A DNA stretch of 64,000 nt from Cenococcum geophilum 1.58 (taxonomy: Eukaryota; Ascomycota; Dothideomycetes; Gloniales; Gloniaceae), in NCBI GenBank assembly GCA_001692895.1, contig KV748184.1, positions 2,790,001-2,854,000 of the forward strand, given 5' to 3'. Shown one piece after another: positions 36,746-48,505 of the stretch (its first letter is position 1; every line of letters begins with the position of its first letter). The notes under the pieces were generated by a model. The model did no database searches. It saw only the letters and a program-made list of their open reading frames with translations, and had not been told where the DNA came from. A program made the translations under genes and the position numbers.

Positions 36746-38762
36746 ATGGCTGGCAAATTGGATCAGTCTCTCGATGAGATTCTCAAGGACCGTCGCTCAT
36801 CCGCTCGTCCTCGACGTAACCGTCGTTCAACAGGTGGCGCAAAGCCTTCCACAGTTGCAACACCTCCTGTTGGTGGTGTGAAGAAGGTCACGAAGCCCGC
36901 GAAGATCGCTGGCAAAGCCAACATTCCGACCGGCCCATCTTCTGGATCTGGAGAAAGCAAGATCATCGTCAGCAATTTGGTGAGCATCCATTTAACTTTG
37001 TGCGACATGACTTCGACCACGCAGCTAACACGTCACAGCCGGCGGATGTCGATGAGACACAGATCAAGGTATGTTAAGCGCGAAGGCCGCTGAGCCTTGA
37101 CCTCCTATCGCCATTCCTCTTAGACGCTCGGTGTCCGCGAAGTTTTCGAGCCTAGTACTACCGAGTCCTTGTGCGGTGTACGCGCTTTCTGTATAGTTGG
37201 TGTGCCTCACGAAGTTGGCCTCTCTCCACTTCTCTTGCTCGCTTGCCATAAGCTTGATGCAGAGTGTTGCGAGATTGAGATTATGCCGATGTCTTGCAAG
37301 AAACCTGTCCATTATACTCGACTGTCTGGCAAGCAGATCGGCATGGACAAGGTGCAGACAGCTTCAAGTGTTGGCGAGCAAAAACACCCCTCTGGAATAT
37401 TTATGTCGATATGATTCCGAGAGGTTACAGTCCCACTTCTGTGGTAGCATTTGTATCAGCGAGCACAGCAGTGAAATAGCAGAACAGCAAAATATCCGGG
37501 ATCCAATCAAGTACGGCCCGCATTTTGTCAAACTCGTCTATAGACTGAGTCTTGACACTACCAACTATTCCAATCTTGGATCTGGTCGGTTTTGGTTTGG
37601 GAATCTCCTGTTCCATGCATCAACAATGAGAACAACCCGCGACAATCTCGCATTCCTGGGAGCTCGCGTTTCCAAGTTCTATACAGCTTGATTATGTTAT
37701 GCCTGGCCAAGGAAATAAGTCCAACCCGACTGTTCACGTACGCTATGTTCATTCACGACCTTTCAACCTGCATTAGAACATTTGTTTAGACCACTAACAT
37801 CGACACGTTTACGATTGATCACTGGCATTAATTTTTCTGCATGTCACCCATGGATCTGGCCTAATACTCCTGGATTAACCACCCTGGATGTATAACTTGG
37901 AGTTTCCGGCGTTCGATTGTGCTAATCCGATATACTAACATTCGCTGCTGGCTCGCTGAACTAATGCTCTACTGATGCACAACCTGATCTATCATTGTAT
38001 CGATATCGCACATCCTCGATAATAGTGACTTTTGGAGCGTCGTGTACTTTGCTTTTCGGACTTTCGGACTTTGCTCATTCAAAGACATACAACTTTTCGG
38101 AAGACTATGGACTAATAATCCTGCTTCTTCCTTAGGAATATTTCAGCAAAACTATTGGCCCAGTTAAGAAGGTCCTTCTCACGTACGGCCCGAATGGTCA
38201 GAGTCGTGGTGTCTCCACTATCATCTTCGCCAAACCGGGTAGCGCAGCTGAAGCTGCCAAGGCTCTCGATGGAGTTAAGGTTGACCGTCGCCCGATGAAA
38301 ATCGAAGTGATTCTGAGTGCGAAAGACGCCCCTCCTCCAGTCCCGGCTAAGAGCTTGAGCGACCGTGTCTCGTAAGTTCCCTTGGACTCGGCCCGAAATG
38401 ACAATGCTGACTACTTGAAGACAACCGAAACCAGCAGCCAAAGCGCAACCTAAGCCAGCCACGGCTACGAAGGCCACAGCTAGTAAGGCGTCTACTCGGG
38501 GGCGTGGTGGACGTGCGGCCCGTGGTCGCAACGCCGGCCGTGGTAAGCCAAAGACGGCGGAGGAACTCGATGCAGAGATGCAGGACTACTTCGATACCGG
38601 AGCTGGCAATGCAGGTGGTGAAGGCGATGCCATGGTGACCAATGGAGGTGCAGTCCAAGCCGTTCCCAGCGGAGGAGATACTGGCATGGAGGATGAGATT
38701 ATGGTAAGTTCCCCTTATGCCCGAGAGACGTATCTGGAATAGGTCGCTAACCAGCACAGTGA
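36746..38762 (+). CDS. Yra1/ALY (REF) mRNA export factor with a 1066-nt intron
   Basis: Exons join(36746..36979, 37040..37069, 38136..38371, 38421..38703, 38760..38762) give 261 residues. The N-terminus has the REF motif region (KLDQSLDEILKDRR). An RRM spans about 72-150 (KIIVSNLPADVDETQIK, VSTIIFAKPGSAAEA). The tail is Arg/Gly-rich, and the C-terminal TAEELDAEMQDYF is the helicase-binding motif of REF proteins. Yra1 loads onto mRNA with TREX and recruits the export receptor. Intron 2 (37070-38135) is about 20 times the local norm. The last intron falls between the final Met codon and the TGA, so the stop codon is alone in its exon. Without that splice the protein would end 13 residues later. 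Confidence 0.9.
37070..38135 (+). other. Long intron (1066 nt) of the Yra1-like gene
   Basis: The donor is GTATGT after Lys88 and the acceptor TTCCTTAG precedes EYFSKTIG. Nearly all other introns in this window are 45-126 nt. No coding exon, transposon or RNA gene is recognisable inside. In budding yeast the YRA1 intron is unusually long and mediates autoregulation; whether this one does is inference. Confidence 0.75.
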
Positions 38763-39902
38763 TTGGTTTGTGGTCTTTAATACAGGTGCTAGCTTAGTCA
38801 CAGTTCGAGCTGAAACGGGTTTTCAACGGGTTCCAATGGGCAGGGGTCGGGTTTCATTATCTTTTTAAAACTTTAACTGGTTGGGCTGTTTCTACTTAGT
38901 TTGTACAACAACAAATTGTAAGCGGGAAACTCATTAGCCGCGGACTAATGACAAGACATTGAGCTTTACTAGGCAATATCTATGGAGTTCACTCTCACAT
39001 CACTGATGGCTTTCACTGTTCCAAAATGCTTTGAGTGAGTCTCACGGGCGCCAAACACGGTTAGCAAGTGGCGTCGGCAATCTAAATTGAGAAAGTGACT
39101 ACTGCACGCTTGGTTGATGCATGTTGGAGCATCTCACAGCTTCAATTGTTATTTTAGGAGGCTCGGGTGAGCGCGCCCATTGATCTCCACGGTGAAGTTC
39201 GGAAGCCGCGACAGACTAAGAACTAGTGTTCCGTGGGGAGTGGCGAGCTTGAACTCCCTTTGTGCGGAGAAGGCCGCCACGATCTGAGGGCCAGCCACAG
39301 GGCGCATCTCATGCGGGCGAAGGCGCCACTCTGGACTCTTTTGCAATCATGCAGTGCGCCTACACGGCAGGTCCCACCGGATGTGCCTGTAAACTTCGCT
39401 CAAAAGGGACCCGATGGTAGAGGCCAATGCGAACACAAAAAAAGGGGTGCATTGAAGCTTATGCACCGGCAAAACTACACGTTCCCAGCTACGGGCAAAG
39501 TCGGTGTAGTGATTAGTACTGACTGAGCGTAAGAGCTCATACGAGGCGAATCAGTATTTGGGCTATTTGAGTTTCCCGCTCAGTGTATTTCCTAAAGGAG
39601 ATGGGTCTGACGTGGGGGGCGGCTTTCAACGGTTGGACGATAAGTTAGCAGCGGGGTAGAGCAACAGCCCCTCACCAGCTCCCAGCTCTCCAACTGTCCT
39701 GGGAGACCGAAGCCGGCATGGATTGCATCGCAACCACTACTTTGGGCCATCGAAAAGTGGAGCAGATGATGGATCTCCTCCTTGCCGTGATCACAGTACT
39801 ACTTTAAGTTCCACCGCGCCTCCTCCACGTCAAAACACCGGATATCCCTCAAACCCATCCTCCACAACCTCAAACCCTCTTCTATCCTGCAATACCACAA
39901 CC
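38763..39902. other. Intergenic region
   Basis: This holds the 3' UTR of the Yra1-like gene and the promoter of the aldehyde dehydrogenase. A C-rich leader lies just before 39903. Nothing else is recognised. Confidence 0.45.
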
Positions 39903-41659
39903 ATGACTCTAGGACTTTCTGTCACGCTGAAGACGCCTCATACCGGCGAGTATGAGCAGCCAACGGGCCTGTAAGTAATATGATCTCCCACTCAACCCTG
40001 CCATTGATTTAATTTGCCGCTTGTTCTTGACACCATCCTTCAGCTTCATCAACAATGAGTTCGTCAAGGGCGTAGATGGCAAGACTTTCGAAGTTATCAA
40101 CCCAACAGACGAGACCGTCATCACATCGGTCCACGAGGCCACGGAAAAGGACGTTGATATTGCAGTAGCAGCTGCACGGAAAGCCTTCGAAGGCCCTTGG
40201 AGGAAAGAATCACCTGAGGCCCGAGGCAAGCTCCTGTACAAGCTTGCCGACCTATTCGAGAAGAACCTTGATACCCTCGCTGCAGTCGAGTCATTAGACA
40301 ATGGCAAGGCCCTTGCCATGGCTAAGGGTGATGTCGGCATGTGCGCTGGCTGTCTGAGGTATTATGCCGGCTGGGCCGACAAGATCGAGGGCAAGGTCAT
40401 CGAGACAACCAACGACACCTTCAACTACACAAAGAAAGAGCCGGTATGTTAACTGAACTGACCCAATTGAACGCCGCTTACGATAGTAGATCGGAGTGTG
40501 CGGTCAGATCATTCCATGGAACTTCCCACTCCTTATGTGGGCATGGAAGATTGGCCCCGCTATCGCTACTGGCAATGTTGTCGTTCTCAAGACCGCTGAA
40601 CAGACCCCTCTCTCTGCCCTCGTCGCAGCCAAGCTCGTCAAGGAGGCTGGTTTCCCGCCAGGCGTCATCAACGTCCTCTCTGGTTACGGTAAGATCGCTG
40701 GTGCCGCCATCTCCTCCCACATGGACGTTGACAAGGTTGCTTTCACCGGATCCACTATTGTCGGCCGCCAAATCATGAAGGCCGCTGCTGGCTCCAACCT
40801 GAAGAAGGTCACGCTTGAGCTTGGTGGTAAGAGCCCTAACATTGTGTTTGCGGATGCCGATATCGACAATGCCATCTCCTGGGTCAACTTCGGTATCTTC
40901 TTCAACCACGGCCAGTGCTGCTGCGCAGGATCGCGTGTCTATGTACAGGAGGAGATTTACGACAAGTTCATTCAGAGGTTTAAGGAGCGTACGACTAAGA
41001 ACGTCGTTGGTGATCCATTCGACGCCTCCACTTTCCAAGGTCCTCAGGTCTCGCAACTCCAGTTCGACCGTATCATGAGGTGAGTAACTCCAATTCCATA
41101 CAAAGGTCTTATTTTTTATATAAACTAACGCCATAATTAGCTACATCGAGCACGGCAAGCAGGCCGGTGCTACCGTTGAGATTGGCGGCAAGCGCAAGGG
41201 CGAGAAGGGCTACTTCATCGAGCCTACCATTTTCAGTAACGTCACCGAGGACATGAAGATCATGCAAGAAGAGATCTTTGGCCCCGTCTGCTCTATTTCC
41301 AAGTTCAAGACCAAGGAAGACGCCATCAAAGTCGGCAACAGCACCACCTACGGTCTTGCGTAAGTGCCGTCCTACTCCCTACTCCCTAATTCTCTTAATG
41401 CTTAGATACGAATGACTCACTAACTTATCTCCGCAGCGCCGCCGTGCACACAAGCAATCTCAACACAGCTATTGAAGTCTCCAACGCCCTCCGCGCCGGC
41501 ACCGTCTGGGTCAACACATACAACACCCTGCACCACCAGCTACCCTTCGGCGGCTACAAGGAGTCGGGTATCGGCCGCGAGCTCGGCGAGGCCGCGCTCG
41601 AGAACTACGTCCAGACCAAGACCGTGTCTATCCGTCTTGGCGACGCGCTGTTCGGTTAG
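39903..41659 (+). CDS. aldA: NAD(P)+-dependent aldehyde dehydrogenase (ALDH1/2 type)
   Basis: Five exons, join(39903..39970, 40044..40443, 40490..41079, 41141..41359, 41437..41659), give 499 residues, the normal length for cytosolic fungal AldA. Motifs seen are [10 protein letters not shown], the nucleotide-binding FTGSTIVG, the general base Glu266 in TLELGGKSP, the catalytic Cys300 in the triple-Cys GQCCCAGSR, and EEIFGPV. It oxidises acetaldehyde and other aldehydes to acids, as in ethanol use. The symbol aldA is by family resemblance. Introns are 46-77 nt; codon use is strongly biased to C-ending codons, fitting high expression. Confidence 0.95.
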
Positions 41660-42670
41660 ACTTGGGAAAACGCGCAATAAATTTGTTGGAGGAGCGAGTT
41701 AGGCTGACACGATGGTGGGCTGGTTATGAAACGAATCTGAAACGGAATGAAACGGATTGGGTTGATGTTTGGGGTGAGCGGGCTTCAATGCGGTACTCCT
41801 CGGATCCGCGGAGGGATGGAAATGAAGGCTAGGGGTAGGTAGCTTATGCGAAGTCGTTACGTGACTTTGATTTATCACTGTATATATGCTTTGGCAAAGA
41901 AGTCCCATTGAATTGAAAAGCTGGTGTTGCTGTCTTTGAAGAAATCGCCTTCGATGTGATCAAAGCTTGTGAGTTTGATCTGTTAGCGGTATTTCCTCCC
42001 TTGTCCTATTAACCACCTCTCGCCTTTCGCTTCAACGAAGAATAGTATTTGTTTCACAAAAGTCGGAAGCCTAGAGCACTTTTCACTTCTGAGATAACCG
42101 ATGAGATATGATACGAGCACGCCGTAATATGGATCGCCTTGATAACTGGGTAATAACCTTCTAGGCCCGGTTTCCATGCCTTGGTACTGGTCGACTTCGG
42201 AAGTGAAAAGTATCCTTGCCAGTCTGAGAGTGAGGCTGTTGTTAGTACTCATATGCTGTATTATGAAGTAGCCAAGGCAGGGAGGGACTAGTTGACTCTT
42301 TTATCTGTTGATAAAATGGGTCCGGATCTCGAGACGAGAGTGGGATGTAAAGACGGTGGCTTGGAGTGTTTGATGGTGCTGACAGAGCCTTGCGATTTCC
42401 GGAAGGGGCCAGACATCCAGACACCTAGTTGGAGATGTAGTAAGGGAAGACCTACGAGAAGCAAGCTTGGAGAGAAGAAGCAGACTTATGAATTTAGAGT
42501 GGCACAAGGCCAGGTTTGTGACATCCTCATCCATCCAAGCAGTCCAACCCACAACTTACCGACCCTATTTCCTTCCCCTCCCCACCTACCAGCCCAACCT
42601 AGGCTCCTTAGCCCCTCTCCCCCCCTCCCCTCCCTCCACCCATCCCCACCCCCGCACCCGTACCCATCCC
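41660..42670. other. Convergent intergenic region
   Basis: This is the 3' side of both the aldehyde dehydrogenase and the nucleoside hydrolase. Open frames on the plus strand from 42292 onward are shadows of the pyrimidine-rich antisense strand. No gene was recognised. Confidence 0.45.
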
Positions 42671-44559
42671 TCACTTCTCCCCATATACCCTCTCAAGCAA
42701 CCACCCCCCAAAGACATCGAACCCGGGACTCCCCACACAAACCCGCACCCGATTCCCCAAGCGCTCACTCAACCAATTCCCTGCATCCTCACCGACCTCC
42801 CACGCATCCTCGCGCCTATTCCTACTCCGCCGATCCACAACGCAGCACCCGCGCGTCCACTGCCCGCTCGTCTCGACGCGCACGTCGCACACCTCGGCGC
42901 GCCACCCGCCCATGTGCGGCGCCATCACGTACCATATGCACAGCGGGTCGTGCAGGCTCAGGCCGACGGCGTCGCCCGTCTGGTTCGGGGTCAGCGACTC
43001 GATTTTGCGGAAGGTCGAGCTGAGGAATGCTATGCTCCATTCGGCGAGGGGGGATGGCGGGCTGCTGCTGCTGCTACTAAGGGGCGAGAGGAGGGATGCG
43101 GTGTAGGCGGTGAATTGGCCGCGGGTTAGTTCGTGCGGGGTTGTGATGTCTGATGGAGTGTCTAAGTCAGCGAGAGCAAAGGGCAAAGAGCAAGGAACGA
43201 AGAGTGAAGAGTGAGGATTATATGAGAGAGGGAGGGGTTGTGGGAGGTATGGGGTGGAGGGAGAGGAAAGGGGAGGAAGAGTCGTACCGAGGGGACACAG
43301 CGTCAATTTCAGCTGCCGCGACAGCTTCTCTGGATACGGCGACAGGAATGGCGGCGGCGGGTCTGCGCTCTGCTTCCCCGGCGGTGCGGGTGCGACTGGC
43401 GGCATCGTGGAGGCCGGGTTCGGCGACGTGAGGGCGAAGACGCGCGCAGCGGCCACGCTGTCTGCATACGTGTTGAACTCAGCGCCGGGCGTCATCTGGT
43501 TGCGGTGGTTCAGCGCGGCCCGTAGAGGGGTAGCGGGCTGCTTGATGAGGTTGAAAGGGGGAGGGGTAGGGGCATGGGAGGTGGGAGAAGGGTGAGGAAG
43601 AGGAAGGGGTGGTACGTTTCCTGGTGCGTCTATCGCGCCGCCCATGACAACGACCTCCTTGGCACGGAGGAAGGCCTCTGGGTCTGTCGCGGCGGCTGTT
43701 GCGAGGTTGGTTAACGGGCCGATGGCGACGATGGTGATGGTGTCGATTTCGTTCTCGCGGAGGAGGCGGAGCATCTCTTCATGTGCGGGGCGTTTCGAAG
43801 GCGTAAAGAGCGTGTGCGAATGCTGCACTTCGCGGGCGGCGGCCGCTTCTTCGGGGTCGGAAGATGAGAGCGCGGAGTCGAAAAGCGACTTCCATGTGTC
43901 CGCTGGAGAGAGATGGGGGTGCTTAACGGGATCAACTCTTGTTTTGAGTTTGATATAGGAGAGACGGTGGTAATACGCTTGAATGAATGCCCCCGAGACC
44001 ATCAACTCCGTCTAACACAGTCAGGACAGTAGTTAAGCATGGGGCTAGGCAGACCCACGGAAATAGTCTGCCATCATTATTTGATCTGCGAGCGGTTCTT
44101 CAGCGCCAACGGCCACTGGAAAGAGTCCCATTAGCTCCATCATTTACATCAACACGTATACCTTGTGAACTCACCGATAGGCTTGCAAGCATTCAAAGTC
44201 TCGAACCCCTCCGGCCGTCCGTTGCTTTTTCGCCATTGCCGCTCCTTCTCAATAAAATGAAATAACGTGATGATGTTGCGAAGACAGCTGAAGAAGCACG
44301 GACTTTAGCATGAGAACAGAGAGCTTGACATTGAGAGAATGAACCAGAGAACGATAAGCAGACCTTTGCACATCTATATTGCCAAATGTGACGGATAATA
44401 GCAGGACTTCTAATTCTTCAGGTTTTGCAGAGAATGCAAGCAGCATCGCCAGGACATCATCGACGCCCTACGATATGTTAGTCGACACGCATACTCAACA
44501 GCTGAGGTTTCGAGTCTCACCGGGTCAGTGTCAATGATGATCCGGTTCCGCGGAGCCAT
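42671..44559 (-). CDS. Inosine/uridine-preferring nucleoside hydrolase
   Basis: Eight exons, complement(join(42671..43161, 43288..43495, 43616..43921, 43977..44011, 44059..44115, 44175..44287, 44364..44467, 44521..44559)), encode 450 residues. The N-terminus reads IIIDTDPGVDDVLAMLLAF across the first junction; this is the Ca-binding DTDPGxDD signature. Next come LLLSVTFGNIDVQ, the block beginning TITIVAIGPLTNLA, VVVMGGAID and AEFNTYADSVAAARVF. It cleaves the N-glycosidic bond of ribonucleosides in salvage. The C-terminal half is longer than in bacterial homologues and Pro/Ser-rich. Two introns (120 and 126 nt) are longer than usual here, and one donor is GTCTGC, so these borders need RNA support. 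Confidence 0.85.
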
Positions 44560-44595
44560 TTCGAGAGTGTCGAAAGAATGTAGCAGGAAGTGGTC

Positions 44596-44625
44596 CAAAT
44601 GTACAAATGTACAAATGTACAAATG
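44596..44625. repeat. Octamer tandem repeat CAAATGTA (3.75 copies)
   Basis: CAAATGTA is repeated at 44596, 44604 and 44612, followed by CAAATG, ending at 44625. It lies 37-66 bp upstream of the nucleoside hydrolase start codon, so it is in the promoter or 5' leader. Confidence 0.85.
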
Positions 44626-45028
44626 CTTGTCGTCAAATATATCAAGAGCGAAGGAAGCAGGGAAAATTTGAACTTTGTAAGCTTTGCGATTCACCAATGG
44701 TGTTAATAGATTTCTGATGACGTAAGGCCTAGCGCCCAATTAAAAAGCTGGCAAGACTATCCATCCACCTTCGTAAATTTGTCTGCAAGCGCTCTCAAAC
44801 GTTAGGTATGATTGCATTTCCACAGCACAACGATTGGACTCGAAATTCCAATCATGGTTTGGTAACAACGCCCTTGATGATCTACACACGGCCATCCAGA
44901 CTCCTTGCCCTCACTTTTGATGCCTTCTTCCCCCAACTGCGCTCCCATACTAAATGAAATACACCTTAACTGAACTGGATTCCCTATATGGTGTCAAGGA
45001 ACTTGCAAATTCTTGAGCATGTGGCTGC
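44626..45028. other. Intergenic region
   Basis: The stretch lies between the nucleoside hydrolase promoter and the 3' end of the Erv29 gene, which is transcribed in the same direction. No feature was recognised. Confidence 0.4.
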
Positions 45029-46227
45029 TTAGTAGACTTTCTTTTTCTCGTCGACGCTGAATTGGCCAGGGCCCATATTGACCAACAGGAGAAGACCACC
45101 GCTGCAGCAAATCAGTAATTGTTCTTTGTTGAATTTGGTAATTCCTTGCGGCTTACACAATAGACAAGATCTGGAAGAAGTCGTATTTGGCAAAATCCTT
45201 GTGCGGGTGGTGAGGATGAAGCTATAAGACACGTTAGCTTCCTCGAGCCATATAACACCTCTAGACAACAAAAAAGTGCCGTGAAACATACCGTCCAGAA
45301 GTTGTTAACAAGCACGTTGAAGATGCTGAGGATAACCACCAGCATAATCGCGCTCCACTTGGCCTTGAATCCAACTACAACCATGACACAAGCACCGAAT
45401 CCCAATATGCTAACCAGTATCCTCCAGAAGTTCCAATCACCTCTGAAGACAAATCCAACAAACAAGAAGATTAGAAGAATTCTTCCGGCAAGCTGGAAGT
45501 ACATCTTGCGGTCCTTCTCGTCGATCTGAGGTAGTCCAGCGGGTACGAACCTCTTGCGCACCCAGGAATCCGAGAGTACCATCAACAGCCCTCCCATAAC
45601 CGAAAGATTACGTAGGAAGAAGTTTAAATCAAACACTAGTCCATAGCCAATCCCTTGTAGGATAACCACACCTATTAACCCGCCGACGCCGTAATCAGAG
45701 TTCTTTCGGACGATAATCATGAAAGAGCAGGCGGTCATGGCAATGACGTTTATAATTAGGAAAAGGTGCGTCAGCCCTGTAGGAACTGTGGTAAATAGCT
45801 CTGTTAGCAGCAGCACTTGGACATCAGAGGATAGGGAGAGCATACTATGTCGATAGTCGTGTAGGTAGATGAGTTGGTCACTCCACTGGGTAATAATCCG
45901 TAGCGCATCTTCTAAAAATGTGACCACGATCAAGAAACGTCCAATTGCTGGAAGATATCTATTGACAATGTGCGGTTAGCCTCCCATCCAGAGTGAAAGC
46001 TAGCCTCTTTCTCCGCGTCCACAGAGGAAATGTCGAATACCCCAGAGAGAGCGCACTCACGGTTTGATAGGATCTGATAATGTATCTAACCAGTCCTCGA
46101 TCTTGCTTGTCTGTTCCCGAATCGCATCCAGTGGACTCGGGTCATCTGTAGCATCGCTTCTCCCAGGATTTCCAAACGGACTCTGGTTGCCGAGGTGATA
46201 CCCGGCCGTACCTCTTATCTGANCCAT
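45029..46227 (-). CDS. erv29: Erv29/SURF4 cargo receptor of COPII vesicles
   Basis: Exons complement(join(45029..45101, 45157..45221, 45292..45958, 46061..46227)) give 323 residues. The family core is clear: YLPAIGRFLIVVTFLEDALR, QWSDQLIYLHDYR, several hydrophobic helices, LPQIDEKDRKMYFQLAGRI, then HPHKDFAKYDFFQ and NMGPGQFSVDE. The protein ends KKVY, a KKxx-type dilysine ER-retrieval signal expected for a receptor cycling between Golgi and ER. It exports soluble secretory cargo from the ER. Codon 2 contains an undetermined base (46223), so that residue is unknown. Confidence 0.93.
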
Positions 46228-47350
46228 GGTGCAGAATAAGAGAAATGGACGGCGAAGAGCAAGAAGAGCAAGTCAAAGGGGCCGGGGCGGAATTCGTTGT
46301 GTGCGGCTGTTGGTTGTTGAGTGGCCAAGGCAAGGTGTCCTCTCTTATGGAAGCTCGGGACGTGTTTAGGCGTTCTCGGAGAGAAAGGAAGAGATCCTGG
46401 AACAGTCAACCTCCACGTACACTTTAACGTGCAATCTCACAAATCGTGCTGATCTGGTGGCTGAGATGACTCCCAAGAAAGCTGTAAAAAAGACGTGAGA
46501 GGTTTATTTTGGGAATTTTAGTGCCAAGTCTTATTCTGAGCCACTGTGGCTGTACTCACACCCGTCGTTCACACCGAATGAATGGCCGCTCAGTTTATCG
46601 GATTAGATCCCGAGCAATCCCCAAGCAGTGTGACAGTTATAACAACTTTGAGAGCAAATATTCTAGTACTCTACATGGAGATGAATCTTGGTATATAAAT
46701 ACATGTTCTGAAAGGCTGTCTGTGAATTTAACTTCACTCTCATCCAATTGATAGTTAACCACATCACACTTCCATGAGATACGGGAGTCTAGGTAACGTT
46801 AAATTCGAGTAAATATACAACATTCCAAGGCCCATAAGACCGCGGTCCATAGTAAAGCACGAATTGTAGAAGAGAAACAGAAGAAAAGGATAGATAGCTG
46901 GCCAGCTATCAACGCGATGAACACGCCGCACTCGTAGAAAACAAAATGCTCATCCCCAGTCGCCGTTGAATATCCTATGCAATCCATGCAATACGAACAC
47001 ACCCATACTTTTGTGCTCGGCCGTTGTTTAGCCTGGATGCAGATGATACACCCGCTGAAGTCCTTGGAATGCTGTTGTACAGTTCACGACCTTTTCGCCA
47101 ATTATCCGGTAATCAAATGAAATATGAACTAAGAGAACATGTCACCCAAAGGTCAATAACCAGATGTTATGCTTGTAAAGATGACCGTCTGGTGGGTGAT
47201 GGGGAATACCGCGCCAAATAAAAAGATGGAATACCCATTACACTGCCACAACATCTGTACGTCCAGCTTGAAACACCCACTTCTCGGTCGAGTAGCCTAG
47301 CTACCTCTCGGGGTATACCTCAAAAATATCAATCGCAGTCCAATACTGCT
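46228..47350. other. Intergenic region
   Basis: This holds the Erv29 promoter and the 3' region of nothing recognised. No coding frame, repeat or RNA gene could be supported. Confidence 0.45.
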
Positions 47351-48505
47351 TCATACGACTGGCCAATCCGAGTCCATTGGATGACGCCCAGTGAGAAAGG
47401 CCGCAGCCTCGTTGGAAGTGCCGTAACCGACACTAGGTGGAGTAACGGCGGAAGGTGCAGGAGCAACGGCCTTCTTCGCAGGAACTTCACGCTGGTGAGG
47501 TCCGGCATCGCTACCATCAGTGCCAGCAACGTCTCCGGCTGCACTATTAGCCTGGACTTTCTTCGCTTTCCTACCCTTCGGGACTGTGCTCCACCCAGAA
47601 TCTTCCATAGCCATACGCATCTGCTCCTCCTCAGAGGGCATATTAACCCAGTTCATGCTATTGTTCATGCTCTCGGTAGTGGCGGATGTGCCGTTTGTGG
47701 CATTTTCGCTCGAGCTAGTGGTCGAGATACCATCCTGGTCGAAGGTGTCCAGCAAGGCACCATCGTTAGCTGGAGTGATAGGAGCGCTAGTCACGGCAGT
47801 GTTGGAAGCGTGGTGAGGAAGGTTCCACGCGCTGGATGTAGGGGCTTTGGCAGGCCGGAGGCCGTTCTTCGCAGGCTCGCCGCGAGCTTCTCTGGCGGTG
47901 CGACGTTGATTCTCGAGGAGGACTTGGCGCTCTTTTTCCTCCTGTTCTCGTTGCAATTTTCTCTCCTCGGCCTTCTTCTTGTTTTGACGCTGCTTCTTCG
48001 TCTCCTGGGGAGTATCAGGGCGTGGTGCTTGTTGCTGCTTTTGACGCACTGGCTGGCTAGGCTCTGTCAGTCGAAGGACCGATGGTGCTGCTCCTCGAGG
48101 TTCGAGCATGTCGGAAACGTCTACTCCGCTAGGGGTCTTGTTGACAGTTGCACCAAGAACCGGTGACATGGCCGGAGACAGATCATCGTCTGCATCGGCA
48201 CCTGTTGTGGAGGAGGTCGCTGACTGGTAAGCCTCAGTCTTGTCTACAGACTCCTTGGACTGTTTTTTGTTCCCTTTTCGCTGCCGACCACCTTTAGTGG
48301 CGTTACCAGCCCCTTTAGGTGTTCCTTCTCCGTCAATGTGTCTGAACAGATCGTCTTCCTGCCGGCGGTTGGTGCGTGTCGTGTTGTCATTGACCTTTTG
48401 TAAAGGTCTACTGCGGTGCCTGCCTTTGCCAGTATTTCTGCTATAGTAATAGTAGGCACTTCCGCTCAAGCCAAGCACAATTATCCAGGATTGCCATGGC
48501 TCCAT
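47351..48505 (-). CDS. Hypothetical protein, N-terminal membrane anchor and charged low-complexity body
   Basis: A single exon of 384 residues starts MEPWQSWIIVLGLSGSAYYY, which looks like a short signal anchor. The frame is open upstream to 48640 but that part has no hydrophobic character, so 48505 is preferred. The body is disordered, with an Arg/Lys/Gln/Glu helix (KKQRQNKKKAEERKLQREQ) likely to form a coiled coil. It is Ser/Thr/Ala-rich and has a C-terminal block with WSTVPKGRKAKK and a terminal TGRHPMDSDWPVV. The pattern is that of conserved filamentous-fungal proteins of unknown function. No enzyme domain is seen. Confidence 0.75.
   Translation of the reverse strand: MEPWQSWIIVLGLSGSAYYYYSRNTGKGRHRSRPLQKVNDNTTRTNRRQEDDLFRHIDGEGTPKGAGNATKGGRQRKGNKKQSKESVDKTEAYQSATSSTTGADADDDLSPAMSPVLGATVNKTPSGVDVSDMLEPRGAAPSVLRLTEPSQPVRQKQQQAPRPDTPQETKKQRQNKKKAEERKLQREQEEKERQVLLENQRRTAREARGEPAKNGLRPAKAPTSSAWNLPHHASNTAVTSAPITPANDGALLDTFDQDGISTTSSSENATNGTSATTESMNNSMNWVNMPSEEEQMRMAMEDSGWSTVPKGRKAKKVQANSAAGDVAGTDGSDAGPHQREVPAKKAVAPAPSAVTPPSVGYGTSNEAAAFLTGRHPMDSDWPVV

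Noticed and set aside
42292..43129. Plus-strand proteins rich in Pro and His
   Set aside because: They are shadows of the nucleoside hydrolase gene and of low-complexity DNA on the other strand, with no family match.
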